Shown: piece by piece, positions 9,082-17,141 of the stretch
How the letters are laid out: every line of letters begins with the position of its first letter
Position numbering within the stretch: the stretch's first letter is position 1
Assembly (NCBI RefSeq): GCF_003201855.1
Contig: NZ_QJKI01000005.1
Span: 118,431 to 174,811, forward strand
Reading direction: 5' to 3'
Length of the DNA: 56,381 nucleotides
Source: Rivihabitans pingtungensis
GTDB lineage: Bacteria > Pseudomonadota > Gammaproteobacteria > Burkholderiales > Aquaspirillaceae
Notes under the pieces: generated by a model
The model's input: only the letters and a program-made list of their open reading frames with translations
What the model was told of the DNA's origin: nothing
Databases searched by the model: none
Position numbers and translations under genes: made by a program

Positions 9082-9110
9082 GCCCCCTACCCATGAAATG
9101 AGCAAGGGGC
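9082..9110. terminator. Hairpin between convergent genes
   Basis: A stem of CCCCT/AGGGG with inner CAT/ATG lies between the PIN gene (plus) and the secreted-protein gene (minus). T-rich tails follow on both strands but are short, so termination is likely rather than certain. Confidence 0.5.
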
Positions 9111-9125
9111 GTTCTCGTTCAAAAG

Positions 9126-9473
9126 CTACTCATTGCTGGCAGCCTCAAATACGGCGGGCGAACCTACCGTAAAAATGGTCAGAAGCGCCCCAGCCCGCTG
9201 CCAGGCGAAGCGGCAATTGGCTCGACCACTTCCTGCACAAGCTTCCATCTCGGGCCGACCCTGGCAACGATCATCTCCCTGCATGCATTGATCGGCATCT
9301 GGCATACGCCGTGGCTTCCAGCCGGCATTCAGCAATTTGATGCGCACCTTTGCGTAATCCTCCCCTTGCTTGAACTTTGGCATGCTCTCAGCCTGAGCCA
9401 GTGCTGACCCAGCAACCATCATAAGCGCACAAAGCCCCAAAGACAGACACCGCCATTTACCAAAAATAGACAT
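9126..9473 (-). CDS. Small secreted protein of unknown function
   Basis: This 115-aa protein has a clear signal peptide (CLSLGLCALMMVAGSALAQA, about residues 8-29). The mature part of about 87 residues contains the pattern KVRIKLLNAGWKP and several cysteines (DQCMQGDDRCQGRPEMEAC), probably in disulphides. The ATG at 9473 is chosen because it begins the signal peptide and has GGAG 8 nt upstream. No catalytic motif is visible. It lies in the island, convergent with the PIN gene. Confidence 0.75.
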   Translation of the reverse strand: MSIFGKWRCLSLGLCALMMVAGSALAQAESMPKFKQGEDYAKVRIKLLNAGWKPRRMPDADQCMQGDDRCQGRPEMEACAGSGRANCRFAWQRAGALLTIFTVGSPAVFEAASNE

Positions 9474-9672
9474 ACCAAAACTCCATATTAAATATTGAAG
9501 ACCACCATTTTCCAGAAATGGGTCAGTACATTTCAACATAGGCTGCTGACAGGATGCGTCACTCACTCAAGAGCTGGCGCATAATTTTTCGACGAACGTA
9601 TAGCATAGTAGAGCGCGTTATCTCACAGCAAGCACGCACCTGCAGAGCAGATCACACATACGCCAAACAGAT

Positions 9673-10257
9673 TTAGCGACCATATTCAGCAGCCATGCTC
9701 AGCATCAGTACAAAAGCGCCAATCCACACTGCAAAATAAGCCATATTGTGTTTTAGCGCTTTGGCACGCTGAAACAGATACACGGGCACCAACCACACCC
9801 AACCCTTGAATTTTTCAGTATTCAATCCGCCTTCCTGCAGACGCTTTTCATCCCAGAACGACAAGCCAATGTTCAAGGCAATGGTCACATACCAGAACTT
9901 GTTATGCGCCATGGCCAACTCAACGAGATGGTCATTTCCATGATAAACAAACCCTGCCACCAGGCCTTCCAGAATAAAGCCCAGCACCGGGGCAAACGCC
10001 AGCACCCACACCAGCGTGTTATTGACATGCTCGCCAGTCAATGGTGGCGGCGCGCTGTCATCCAGATGCACACGTAGCTCGGTGTTTTCAATTTTCATCC
10101 AGTCAGGCATGCCCTTGCACCAGACGGCAGCGCCATGGGTGAGCTTTCCTTCTTTAATCAATGCGATGATTTGCGCCTCAGGCACACCACCTTTACGCTG
10201 TCCTTCGCTTTCGTAGAACCACTGTTTTTCTGACACAACTTGTACGGCTTTTTCCAT
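9673..10257 (-). CDS. GYF_2-domain membrane protein
   Basis: This 194-aa protein has an N-terminal GYF_2 (DUF4339-like) domain at about residues 10-60: WFYESEGQRKGGVPEAQI followed by GAAVWCKGMPDWMKIENTEL. Such domains are thought to bind proline-rich peptides. Three to four membrane helices follow (LVWVLAFAPVLGFILEGLVA, FWYVTIALNIGLSF, GWVWLVPVYLF, MAYFAVWIGAFVLMLSMA). The ATG at 10257 has GAGG 8 nt upstream. It is monocistronic in the island; its partner is unknown. Confidence 0.8.
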   Translation of the reverse strand: MEKAVQVVSEKQWFYESEGQRKGGVPEAQIIALIKEGKLTHGAAVWCKGMPDWMKIENTELRVHLDDSAPPPLTGEHVNNTLVWVLAFAPVLGFILEGLVAGFVYHGNDHLVELAMAHNKFWYVTIALNIGLSFWDEKRLQEGGLNTEKFKGWVWLVPVYLFQRAKALKHNMAYFAVWIGAFVLMLSMAAEYGR

Positions 10258-10383
10258 GATGAAATCCTCAAAACCAAGATCAATCAAATTACCGACAGTC
10301 AGATGGCAGACTGCGGCACTTAGTAGGGATTTCAACACATTGAGCTGACAGGTAATGTCATAGACATGAAGATAATGAAAAAC

Positions 10384-10411
10384 CAAAAAAACGGGCCGAC
10401 AAGCGGCCCGT
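10384..10411 (-). terminator. Strong terminator closing the GTPase cassette
   Basis: A perfect 8-bp stem, ACGGGCCG/CGGCCCGT, with a 5-nt loop (10391-10411) is followed on the minus strand by seven T. It lies about 105 nt after the last gene of the dynamin-like cassette and marks the cassette's end. Confidence 0.88.
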
Positions 10412-10516
10412 AGCAATGAAAAACCATTCAGTATTTAGCGGAACATCCATAAAGAAGGCGACACATGTGTGTGAGCGCACTGCCCCAGCAAGAAAAACCC
10501 AACATAACACCTTGAT

Positions 10517-10807
10517 TCATTCAGCAGCCTCACTATTTACACATTCCTGCAACTGTTTACATCCAGCTTCATTCAATCTGACGAATTTTTCCCATGACAT
10601 CTCTCGGCGATAGCGCAGTTCAAACTGCCGATCAACGCGGCAAATATCCGGTCGCTGATCATAGATACGGCATCCAGTATTGACTTCATCCAAATGCTGG
10701 CACACCCCATCGCCACGGTCCATCGCTGCGGTTTCTGGGAGTAAGTGAACACGGCGGCAGCATTCCATGCAGCGGTTGCATACAAATGCCTGACGTATCT
10801 CAGACAT
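10517..10807 (-). CDS. YkgJ-type cysteine-cluster protein
   Basis: This 96-aa protein begins MSEIRQAFVCNRCMECC, the CxxCxxCC motif of the YkgJ/UPF0153 cysteine-cluster family, thought to bind zinc or iron. Further cysteines occur in DGVCQH, TGCRIYDQRPDICR and AGCKQLQEC. The ATG at 10807 overlaps the third GTPase gene by 8 nt, so it is co-translated with it. It is the last gene of the cassette. Its role there is unknown; metal-dependent modification or a redox sensor are possibilities. Confidence 0.8.
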   Translation of the reverse strand: MSEIRQAFVCNRCMECCRRVHLLPETAAMDRGDGVCQHLDEVNTGCRIYDQRPDICRVDRQFELRYRREMSWEKFVRLNEAGCKQLQECVNSEAAE

Positions 10808-12437
10808 ACTCACCCATTGCAGCCTGGCATTGAACCAGGTGCTCACGATCCTCGCTGAGGCGGCGCTGCGTCTCGTCTAAGCTGCCACGCAAGGCGTATA
10901 GTTTTTCTTTGATCTCTGCAAAGCTGGATTTGATATGCGTCTCAACCACAGTGCTCAGCGCTTGTGAGAACTCCCATGCGGTCTCTTCACCGAAAGCACG
11001 AATGGCCTGCTCACGGCGCTCTCGTTCCTGAGTTTCTCGTTTGATGTGCTCATTCAGATACTGTTGCTCAGGGTCGCCTACGAACGCAGAATACAGAGTG
11101 CTCCCAACTAGAAAAGCGATACTGATAACCGGAATGACTTTGCCGACAATCTGCTCGGCAACCTTACCCATGGTAGCTGGACCGATACCTTTGAACAGCG
11201 TAGGCAGCCACTCCTTACCAATTTTCATTGCACTAACCACATGCTCGGCATTCACCATACTGCCAGCCTGGCGTGCACCGAACTTGAGCAGAGTTAGATC
11301 GATACCAGACGGCGATGACGGCATCTGGTCGGAGTGCACAGACTCGGCCTCGAAGCCTGGCATAGCCCTGCGTATGTTGCCCTGTAACTGCACCTGAATA
11401 TCCTGAATAACTTCACCAAGCATTTCAGAGGCATCCAGACCCAGGCGCTTGAGGGCATCTTCAAGTTCAGTACAGACTTGCTGATTGGCCTGGCTGATAA
11501 GTTGCTCGATCTTGCCTTGAGTACCCTCACCATCCTGATTCAGAGCGATGATTGTGCTTTTGCAAATATAAGCAGCCTTGGCTTCGATCAGCGATTTCAG
11601 GCCCTGCCGGATATCGATTTCTCGACGAGCAATTTCTGCGTAAAAGGCATCAAGGCGTTTGATCGAAGCCTGATCCTGTTGTTTGTCCAGCTCGATCACT
11701 GTCTCATCAATGAAACTGCGCAGTTCAGTCGCGACCCGTGCAACGATCTCCTGTTGTTGGACCGAAGCAAAGAAAGTGGACAACTCACTCTCAAACCTCG
11801 GAAAACCCGAGCTGTTCAACAGGTTCGGCTTGTTCTCCAATTTTGCCTTGAGTGCAGAACGGGCATTCACCTCGACAATCGGAATGTTGCCCAGTACTTG
11901 TCGATTACCTGCTTTTTGCTGAATGCGCTCACGGAGCTCGTTCTTGATTCGTGCCAGGTCGATCGGGTCAAAGCGGTTTTTGCAGTTAAGTACCAGAAAA
12001 ATCTTCTTTCCTGCAAGAACCAACTCCAGTAGCACATTGAGGGTTTTTTCTTCCTCAACCACCCCAAGCGGATTGACCACGAAAATCACGATATCTGACT
12101 GAATCAGCTGTTCGCGGGTGATCTCCTCATGCTCAAGCGGGGCATCAATACCGGGGGTGTCGACCACTTCGAAATCCCCCCAACGATAACCCTGCACACG
12201 GGCCGTCTCGGGTACGTCAGCAACTGCAGCCAATTCTTGGCCGAGTAAAGCATTGATCAAAGTGCTTTTACCCGCGTTATAAACGCCATACACCATGATG
12301 GTTGCGCCAACCTGGGCTTTTTTAACACGGCTCAATTCGCGAATGCTGGCAACAGCGTTCGGATTGTAGGCTTCGCACAGGCCATCCACTTCGTCGTAAA
12401 GAGCCAGCAGTTTAGTCATCGGGCCTGGTTGTATCAT
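10800..12437 (-). CDS. Dynamin-like GTPase, cassette GTPase 3
   Basis: This 545-aa protein has a G domain followed by a long helical region. G1 is GVYNAGKS (51-58), the G2 threonine is in VPETAR (about 78), G3 is DTPG (93-96) and G4 is NCKNRFD (about 151-157). Long amphipathic and coiled helices fill about 230-420. One hydrophobic segment (VIPVISIAFLVGSTLYSAFV, about 434-453) could insert in a membrane, like the paddle of bacterial dynamins, and a coiled-coil tail follows. Its ATG overlaps the stop of GTPase 2 in ATGA. The family assignment is from architecture and motifs; the cellular role is inferred. Confidence 0.85.
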   Translation of the reverse strand: MIQPGPMTKLLALYDEVDGLCEAYNPNAVASIRELSRVKKAQVGATIMVYGVYNAGKSTLINALLGQELAAVADVPETARVQGYRWGDFEVVDTPGIDAPLEHEEITREQLIQSDIVIFVVNPLGVVEEEKTLNVLLELVLAGKKIFLVLNCKNRFDPIDLARIKNELRERIQQKAGNRQVLGNIPIVEVNARSALKAKLENKPNLLNSSGFPRFESELSTFFASVQQQEIVARVATELRSFIDETVIELDKQQDQASIKRLDAFYAEIARREIDIRQGLKSLIEAKAAYICKSTIIALNQDGEGTQGKIEQLISQANQQVCTELEDALKRLGLDASEMLGEVIQDIQVQLQGNIRRAMPGFEAESVHSDQMPSSPSGIDLTLLKFGARQAGSMVNAEHVVSAMKIGKEWLPTLFKGIGPATMGKVAEQIVGKVIPVISIAFLVGSTLYSAFVGDPEQQYLNEHIKRETQERERREQAIRAFGEETAWEFSQALSTVVETHIKSSFAEIKEKLYALRGSLDETQRRLSEDREHLVQCQAAMGEYV

Positions 12438-14188
12438 TGTACGGTGCTCGTCTCAAGAGATTTGAGCGCTTGGCGCAGGCACTCCATTTCCCGGGTCAGC
12501 GCTTGGCAGTACTTAAGCATGGCATTCCGCAGGGGTTCGTAGATGCCTCGTACCTGTTCATTCAGATATTCAGGCACTGCATTAGCATAGTGCTCGATAG
12601 CAACCTGGCGTTGTTCTTCCAGATTATCTCCGACGACTACGTGGTGTTTTGTGTACCTAGCCTGAGCGCCTCGCCCGATCATATTGGCAGTACTACCCAG
12701 AGACGCCCCGATAAAGGCACCCATAGGGCCGCCGACCATAGCACCGGCGATAGCACCAAGTAGAGCGCCCCCCGCACCCCAGGCAGTCTTGGTGCCACGC
12801 TCAGTACCAGTCATATATTCCTTCTCGACCGTGACCTCCCGGTATTCCGGGATGGCTCCAAGACGGCTGGTGTCAAACGCACGCTGCAGCGAACTTTGCT
12901 GGGTTTCACCGATAGTTGTCATCGCCTCACCCGTCAGTTGGCAGATAACCTTACCCAACTGCTCGCGCAATGTGGCCTGCACATCGGCATGGTAAGAACC
13001 GTTGAACAGTTCATTGATGAAGCCACGCATCTGGGTAACGCCTTTCTGGCCCAATTTGCGCAGCTCTCGCTCTATCAACTGCTCCTGAGCCTGAATCTGC
13101 TGCTCAAACGATTCGGTCAGCTCTTTGATCAGGTTCAGATCGTTGCTGGTTTCTGCTACAGCCTTGCGCAGATTGTTGATCGGAGTGGTCAGTTTGAGCT
13201 TGAGGCCTTGGCTCTGAGAGAGGCTCTTGAGCGTCTGGAACAAGACACCCAGACCACTTTCCTCCAAGTGGGAAGGATGCCGTTCAGCAAAGCGGGTCGA
13301 AATGGGTAAGATGCGAACTTTTTCAGCGGTGTTCGCCCCCAGATTACGGATAACCTCGTCAATCTGCTTGTGCTGGTCAGCCGTAGGCTTCATCAACACT
13401 TCGGTTACAAGCTCACCGTTGTCGTCCTCATCTTCCTCGGTGATATCACTCCCCGTGAGCAAAATCATCAGTGACCGCTCATCAGTCAGCAATGTGTGAA
13501 CTTCGTCCATATCCGACGCCCTTCCGGGAGCCTGAGAGGCCATGGTGTAGAGGATCAAATCCGCCTGATCAACATACTTGCGCGCAAGCTCTCCATTTGC
13601 AGCATTTGTCGAATGCAAACCAGGAGAATCAACCCAAGTGAACCCTGGCAACTTGAACCCCTGAATCGAACTAGTGGCCTCCGTCGCACCGATGCGGAAC
13701 TGCTTTGAGCGGGAAGCCTCGCCCTCCTGATCGCCACTGGCAACATTGGTGCGTTCATGGGAGAAATACTCGGGTTTCAGGGTAACCTGATCTTTCAGTG
13801 GTGTAGTGGGTTCGCTATGCCCCCAGGCCACATAATTACCCAGCGAGCTTTTACCTGACTTGACCTTACCGTAAACAAACACCAACAGCGAGTCATTGAA
13901 ACCTTCGCGAAACTCCGCGCCGTGCGAGCGCTTTTCCGCGCGGCCTTCCCAAACGTCGAACTGATCGGCCAAGCGCTGAACCAGTTGAACCGCCCCCATT
14001 TTGAGAGGGTTTTCCTCGCTGACTGTGGAGGCCATCTGTTCCGCATGCTGGCGCATCTGCTTTACAAAATCTATGCGCAGCACATCGAATTGCTGCTGAA
14101 CCTGCGCAAATCTCTGTTTCTGGCTGGAAAACTGGCCCTGCAGCCCTTGAAAAACATGCATCAGCTCATCACGAGTCACTGTGCTCAT
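12434..14188 (-). CDS. Dynamin-like GTPase, cassette GTPase 2
   Basis: This 584-aa protein has an N-terminal coiled-coil (about 1-95) before the G domain. G1 is GKVKSGKS (107-114), the G2 region is ATEATSS, G3 is DSPG (187-190), and the G4 position reads TGSD (245-248) instead of NKxD. Extended helices (about 340-440) lead to a glycine-zipper hydrophobic stretch (GAGGALLGAIAGAMVGG, about 471-487), likely to embed in or cross a membrane. It starts 7 nt after the membrane-anchor gene and overlaps GTPase 3 by 4 nt. Confidence 0.85.
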   Translation of the reverse strand: MSTVTRDELMHVFQGLQGQFSSQKQRFAQVQQQFDVLRIDFVKQMRQHAEQMASTVSEENPLKMGAVQLVQRLADQFDVWEGRAEKRSHGAEFREGFNDSLLVFVYGKVKSGKSSLGNYVAWGHSEPTTPLKDQVTLKPEYFSHERTNVASGDQEGEASRSKQFRIGATEATSSIQGFKLPGFTWVDSPGLHSTNAANGELARKYVDQADLILYTMASQAPGRASDMDEVHTLLTDERSLMILLTGSDITEEDEDDNGELVTEVLMKPTADQHKQIDEVIRNLGANTAEKVRILPISTRFAERHPSHLEESGLGVLFQTLKSLSQSQGLKLKLTTPINNLRKAVAETSNDLNLIKELTESFEQQIQAQEQLIERELRKLGQKGVTQMRGFINELFNGSYHADVQATLREQLGKVICQLTGEAMTTIGETQQSSLQRAFDTSRLGAIPEYREVTVEKEYMTGTERGTKTAWGAGGALLGAIAGAMVGGPMGAFIGASLGSTANMIGRGAQARYTKHHVVVGDNLEEQRQVAIEHYANAVPEYLNEQVRGIYEPLRNAMLKYCQALTREMECLRQALKSLETSTVQ

Positions 14189-14195
14189 TGTTCAA

Positions 14196-14786
14196 TCACG
14201 CCTGGGTGAGAAGTTGATGTTTCAGTTCCTGCAATCGCTCGATGCGTGCCTGGGCAGACTGTACTTGAGCAAGCACGGCCTGGTTACTGGCCGCCGCATT
14301 GACAGGCGCGGTCACGGTTTCGAGCAGGTTAACCCCTTGCATGAACTGGCTGATTTGCCTCTCTGTCACTGCCGAGGAAGCCTGGAGAATAGCTTTCATG
14401 GTCTTGCCATAACTTGACGTTGAAGATTTCGTGCTGCGGATTTGCTGTTCAAGCTGATCTTCAGTAAATCCTTCCAGCGTCAAGGCGGTCATTTTGCTCA
14501 AACCTTGCACCACATTTTCATGTTCATCTGACGGAGAAACCAATGCCAAGGCAGCTACTCTGAGCTGAGCTTTGAGTTGTTCACGTTGCTCTCCTGCCAG
14601 CGCCTGGATACGAGCTTGCAGGCCCTCTCTATCGCGTTGGCGCTTGGCAGCCTGCTCTTGACGACGCCGCTCCCTATCACTATCGCTATCATCGTACGAG
14701 GAAGAGGAGCTATCGTCTGAAACAGCTTTGGCAACAACAGCTACGGCAGCGACTACCGCAGCGCCGATCAACCAGGGTAAAGGCAT
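14196..14786 (-). CDS. Membrane-anchored coiled-coil protein of the GTPase cassette
   Basis: This 196-aa protein starts with a membrane helix (WLIGAAVVAAVAVVAKAV, about 5-22), then a Ser/Asp-rich linker (DDSSSSSYDDSDSD) and a charged helical body (RERRRQEQAAKRQRDREGL onward) ending in a leucine-rich coiled coil. No enzyme motif is seen. The ATG at 14786 has AAGGAG 7 nt upstream. It sits between GTPase 1 (16-nt gap) and GTPase 2 (7-nt gap), so it is probably a membrane tether or scaffold for the GTPases. In gene position it recalls the small partner proteins of the leoBC locus, but homology was not tested. Confidence 0.72.
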   Translation of the reverse strand: MPLPWLIGAAVVAAVAVVAKAVSDDSSSSSYDDSDSDRERRRQEQAAKRQRDREGLQARIQALAGEQREQLKAQLRVAALALVSPSDEHENVVQGLSKMTALTLEGFTEDQLEQQIRSTKSSTSSYGKTMKAILQASSAVTERQISQFMQGVNLLETVTAPVNAAASNQAVLAQVQSAQARIERLQELKHQLLTQA

Positions 14787-14802
14787 TTTAAATCTCCTTA
14801 AA

Positions 14803-15675
14803 TTAAAGGCTATCGAGTTTTTCGCGGGTTTTCCGCATGTCGGATGTATGGGCTTCGAAGGTTCGTCGAGCGCCGTCAATCAACTCAACGAATGCTTTTG
14901 CTTTCATCACATAAGGCTGGGCTACCTGCTCAATCAGTTTGGTTTCCTGCGCGATTGCCGCGTCGATGTGCTCGCAGAGTTCCAGAGCACGTCGTTCCAG
15001 CCGCTTTTTCCGTGCTTCTTCTAACGAGGGCGAGCGAGTGAGGTTTTTCGAAAGCGTCTGTAGATACTGAGCCAATGGTGGAATCCCGCTCTTGATGCAC
15101 AGCCCCTCTTTATTCTTCTCAACACCACTTTTAAAACGGGTATTTGATATGACAAAACATTTCGATTGGGCGCCGAGCCAGATCTGTGCCTGACGTTCAA
15201 TTTCTTTCTGAACCTCCGCCAGGTCCGCATCTTGGAGCTTGTCCAGCTGGCTTATCACCAACACCACGCGTTCGCTAACATCCTCGCCAAAAGTATTCCG
15301 CAGTTGTTCAAGCAGAGCCACTTCCTCTTGGTCCAGCTCACCTGGAGGGGCATGAACGAAGAGCACGATATCAGCGACATCAAGGCCTTCGTTTGCTTGC
15401 TGCGAGTCATCTTTATCAATACCCAGGCCCGGAGTATCGACGAGCACGTAGTCGGCCAACTCCAACGCCTGATTGGCTCGGGTAGTGCGAATGACACCTG
15501 TTTCAAAATATTCGTCGCTGGCGTGTCCGCTTAGCATGTTGAGCAGAGAACTTTTTCCCGCTTTGACTAGACCCCAGGCAGCAATACGAGGTTTGCTCGG
15601 GGAGGTATCGTTGCGCTGCCTGGAGAGTTGCTGATACTCCGCCTCCAGCGCCTCAATCAGTTGTGTTTGATCCAT
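14803..15675 (-). CDS. Dynamin-like/Era-like GTPase, cassette GTPase 1
   Basis: This 290-aa protein is mostly a G domain with a short helical tail. G1 is GLVKAGKS (35-42), the G2 threonines are in GVIRTTRA (about 64-65), G3 is DTPG (80-83) and G4 is the variant SQLD (142-145). The tail (about 230-290) is a charged coiled coil without a clear membrane segment. The ATG at 15675 has AAGGAG 10 nt upstream; an upstream in-frame ATG lacks a site. It is the first gene after the promoter at 15768-15795. It may act as the small regulatory or heteromeric partner of the two larger GTPases. Confidence 0.83.
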   Translation of the reverse strand: MDQTQLIEALEAEYQQLSRQRNDTSPSKPRIAAWGLVKAGKSSLLNMLSGHASDEYFETGVIRTTRANQALELADYVLVDTPGLGIDKDDSQQANEGLDVADIVLFVHAPPGELDQEEVALLEQLRNTFGEDVSERVVLVISQLDKLQDADLAEVQKEIERQAQIWLGAQSKCFVISNTRFKSGVEKNKEGLCIKSGIPPLAQYLQTLSKNLTRSPSLEEARKKRLERRALELCEHIDAAIAQETKLIEQVAQPYVMKAKAFVELIDGARRTFEAHTSDMRKTREKLDSL

Positions 15676-15767
15676 AAATTTGTGTCTCCTTCTACACACT
15701 GTTCCTTGCAACGCATCATTTCGCTGCAAAACTTTACCCTTAGAATCAACAATGCTATGCAACTTAG

Positions 15768-15795
15768 AATTATGCAAATACACTTTTCATCGTCA
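15768..15795 (-). promoter_or_regulatory. Sigma70 promoter of the GTPase cassette
   Basis: On the minus strand TTGACG (15795-15790) and CATAAT (15773-15768) are spaced by 16 nt. The -35 overlaps the stop codon of the zinc-ribbon gene. The predicted leader before GTPase 1 is about 85 nt. With the terminator at 10384-10411 it delimits a five-gene unit. Confidence 0.7.
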
Positions 15796-15987
15796 ACGAA
15801 GCTCCAGTAATCGCTTCAGCGCAGCCTGAAGCACGTTGGCCGGCTGGACGGTAAGAGAATGATGGCCACAACGCAGGCATGCAGCAGGCTCGCCCAGCAG
15901 CACATCGCCGATGGGGGTCACGATATGTCGCCAACCGCAAGCCGGGCACTGATAAAGCAACGGACGCGCAGCCACCGGCATGGTCAC
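15793..15987 (-). CDS. Small zinc-ribbon protein
   Basis: This 64-aa protein has two CxxC knuckles, CPACGW and CLRCGH, 20 residues apart, so it is probably a zinc-binding ribbon. The likely start is GTG at 15987, which overlaps the WYL stop as GTGA, with GGAG 5 nt upstream; an ATG two codons later is the alternative. It is translationally coupled to the regulator and may modify its DNA or ligand binding, but nothing in the sequence proves this. Confidence 0.72.
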   Translation of the reverse strand: MTMPVAARPLLYQCPACGWRHIVTPIGDVLLGEPAACLRCGHHSLTVQPANVLQAALKRLLELR

Positions 15988-16871
15988 TTCTGCTCCAGGT
16001 AATCGCGCAGCACCGTCTCCAGGCGCTCGCGTAGCCAGGCTGGTTCAACAACACGAATGCGCGGCAGCCAGAACTGGGCCAGCGGCAGAATCTGGTCCAC
16101 ATGGCTGATCTGGCTGCTGACGATCAAGCCGCCACTTTCCAGCTCGCGCACCAGCTCCTGCTTGGGCAGCAGCTTGCGGCGACGGAAGTAGTAGGCAATT
16201 TCCGGGGCGATGCTGAGCAGGACTTCGGTTTTTTCTCGGCTGAACCAGATATCGTCTTCGTTTTCGATATTGGCCTGAATCGTGGCATCGGGGGTAAAGG
16301 TCTGCTCAGTCACGCTCAGTTGGCTGATCCGGCTGAAGGCAAACGCCTTGAGCTGGCCTTGCTCGGTGGCGGCCAGATACCAGATGCCGTTTTTGTTGAT
16401 CAGCCGATAGGGGTGTAGTTCGCGGGGAGTGTCACGATAGGTCAGCCGGCAGATTCGTTGCCCGGTCACCGCTTCATTGAGCAGGTCAAAGCTTTTGTCG
16501 TGCGGTTTGAAGCGTTCATATTGATGACCATGCACCAAAAAACTGCCCTGACATAGGGTATCAAGCAAGGCCATCAGAAACTGCGGACTGGCGTCAGGAA
16601 ACAAGTGATCCACCCCGGCTAGCTGGGCGAAGGATTGCAGGTCCTTGGGTTTGAGCTTGCCTCGGTACTGGCTCACCAACTGGTAACGCCCATCCGGCAG
16701 TTGTTCAACAATGCTGCCCAGGCGGTTCAGGTCGCGATAGATGGTGCGCTCAGTCACCTTGAACTCTGCAGCCAGTTCTTGCCGGCTGGGACGTTCGTCC
16801 AGATTGAGCTTGAGCAGGATTTCCGCCAGCCGGTTGGCCAGCATTTCGTGTTTGGGTGGATCAACTGACAT
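15984..16871 (-). CDS. WYL-domain transcriptional regulator
   Basis: This 295-aa protein has an N-terminal DeoR-type winged helix (about 10-65, RQELAAEFKVTERTIYRDL) followed by a WYL ligand-sensing domain (about 130-220) with the hallmark NGIWYLAA and a C-terminal WCX-like segment. WYL regulators often control anti-phage loci and may respond to nucleic-acid signals. It lies immediately upstream of the GTPase cassette on the same strand. CTGACA half-sites in its leader are candidate operators. The ATG at 16871 is chosen because the helix-turn-helix begins soon after; the ribosome site is weak. Confidence 0.9.
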   Translation of the reverse strand: MSVDPPKHEMLANRLAEILLKLNLDERPSRQELAAEFKVTERTIYRDLNRLGSIVEQLPDGRYQLVSQYRGKLKPKDLQSFAQLAGVDHLFPDASPQFLMALLDTLCQGSFLVHGHQYERFKPHDKSFDLLNEAVTGQRICRLTYRDTPRELHPYRLINKNGIWYLAATEQGQLKAFAFSRISQLSVTEQTFTPDATIQANIENEDDIWFSREKTEVLLSIAPEIAYYFRRRKLLPKQELVRELESGGLIVSSQISHVDQILPLAQFWLPRIRVVEPAWLRERLETVLRDYLEQK

Positions 16872-16940
16872 GAAACAGTCCGCTTGGAAAAATCTGACAT
16901 GTGAAGCAGTAAACCACAACGGACTGACAGGCTATGTCAG
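16865..16940. promoter_or_regulatory. Candidate operator: repeated CTGACA half-sites
   Basis: CTGACA occurs at 16865-16870, 16894-16899 and 16924-16929, spaced 29 and 30 bp (about three helical turns). The third copy pairs with TGTCAG at 16935-16940 to form CTGACA-N5-TGTCAG. All lie between the WYL gene promoter and its coding start, a position suited to autoregulation. The sites are seen; binding by the WYL protein is inferred. Confidence 0.5.
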
Positions 16941-16966
16941 CACAATTTAGGTTTTTATCGCATCCG

Positions 16967-16995
16967 AGTATGATTTATATTGAATCATCGAGCAA
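16967..16995 (-). promoter_or_regulatory. Candidate sigma70 promoter of the WYL regulator gene
   Basis: On the minus strand TTGCTC (16995-16990) and CATACT (16972-16967) are spaced by 17 nt in an AT-rich stretch. The palindrome at 16924-16940 would lie about 20-35 nt after the start of transcription. Confidence 0.5.
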
Positions 16996-17077
16996 GTCAC
17001 CAACCCGTTGTCGTCAGCAATTGTCATTTATCACCAGGCTTGATCAGCCTTAGCCAGGGATAGCGCCACCCTGACAA

Positions 17078-17103
17078 CAAAAAGCGCCGGATAGTCCGGC
17101 GCT
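17078..17103 (-). terminator. Intrinsic terminator after the pilin-like gene
   Basis: A perfect 9-bp stem AGCGCCGGA/TCCGGCGCT with a 3-nt loop is followed on the minus strand by five T. It comes after the pilin-like gene and palindromic repeat copy 1, and so separates them from the WYL-GTPase island. Confidence 0.88.
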
Positions 17104-17141
17104 GGGTCAAGGCTCAAGAGACGCCACAAGGCGCCACATTT

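Noticed and set aside
10384..15675. Cassette as an ordinary Era/Der ribosome-assembly GTPase cluster
   Set aside because: The proteins have long helical regions and membrane segments, lack KH or tandem G domains, and sit in a lower-GC island with a WYL regulator.
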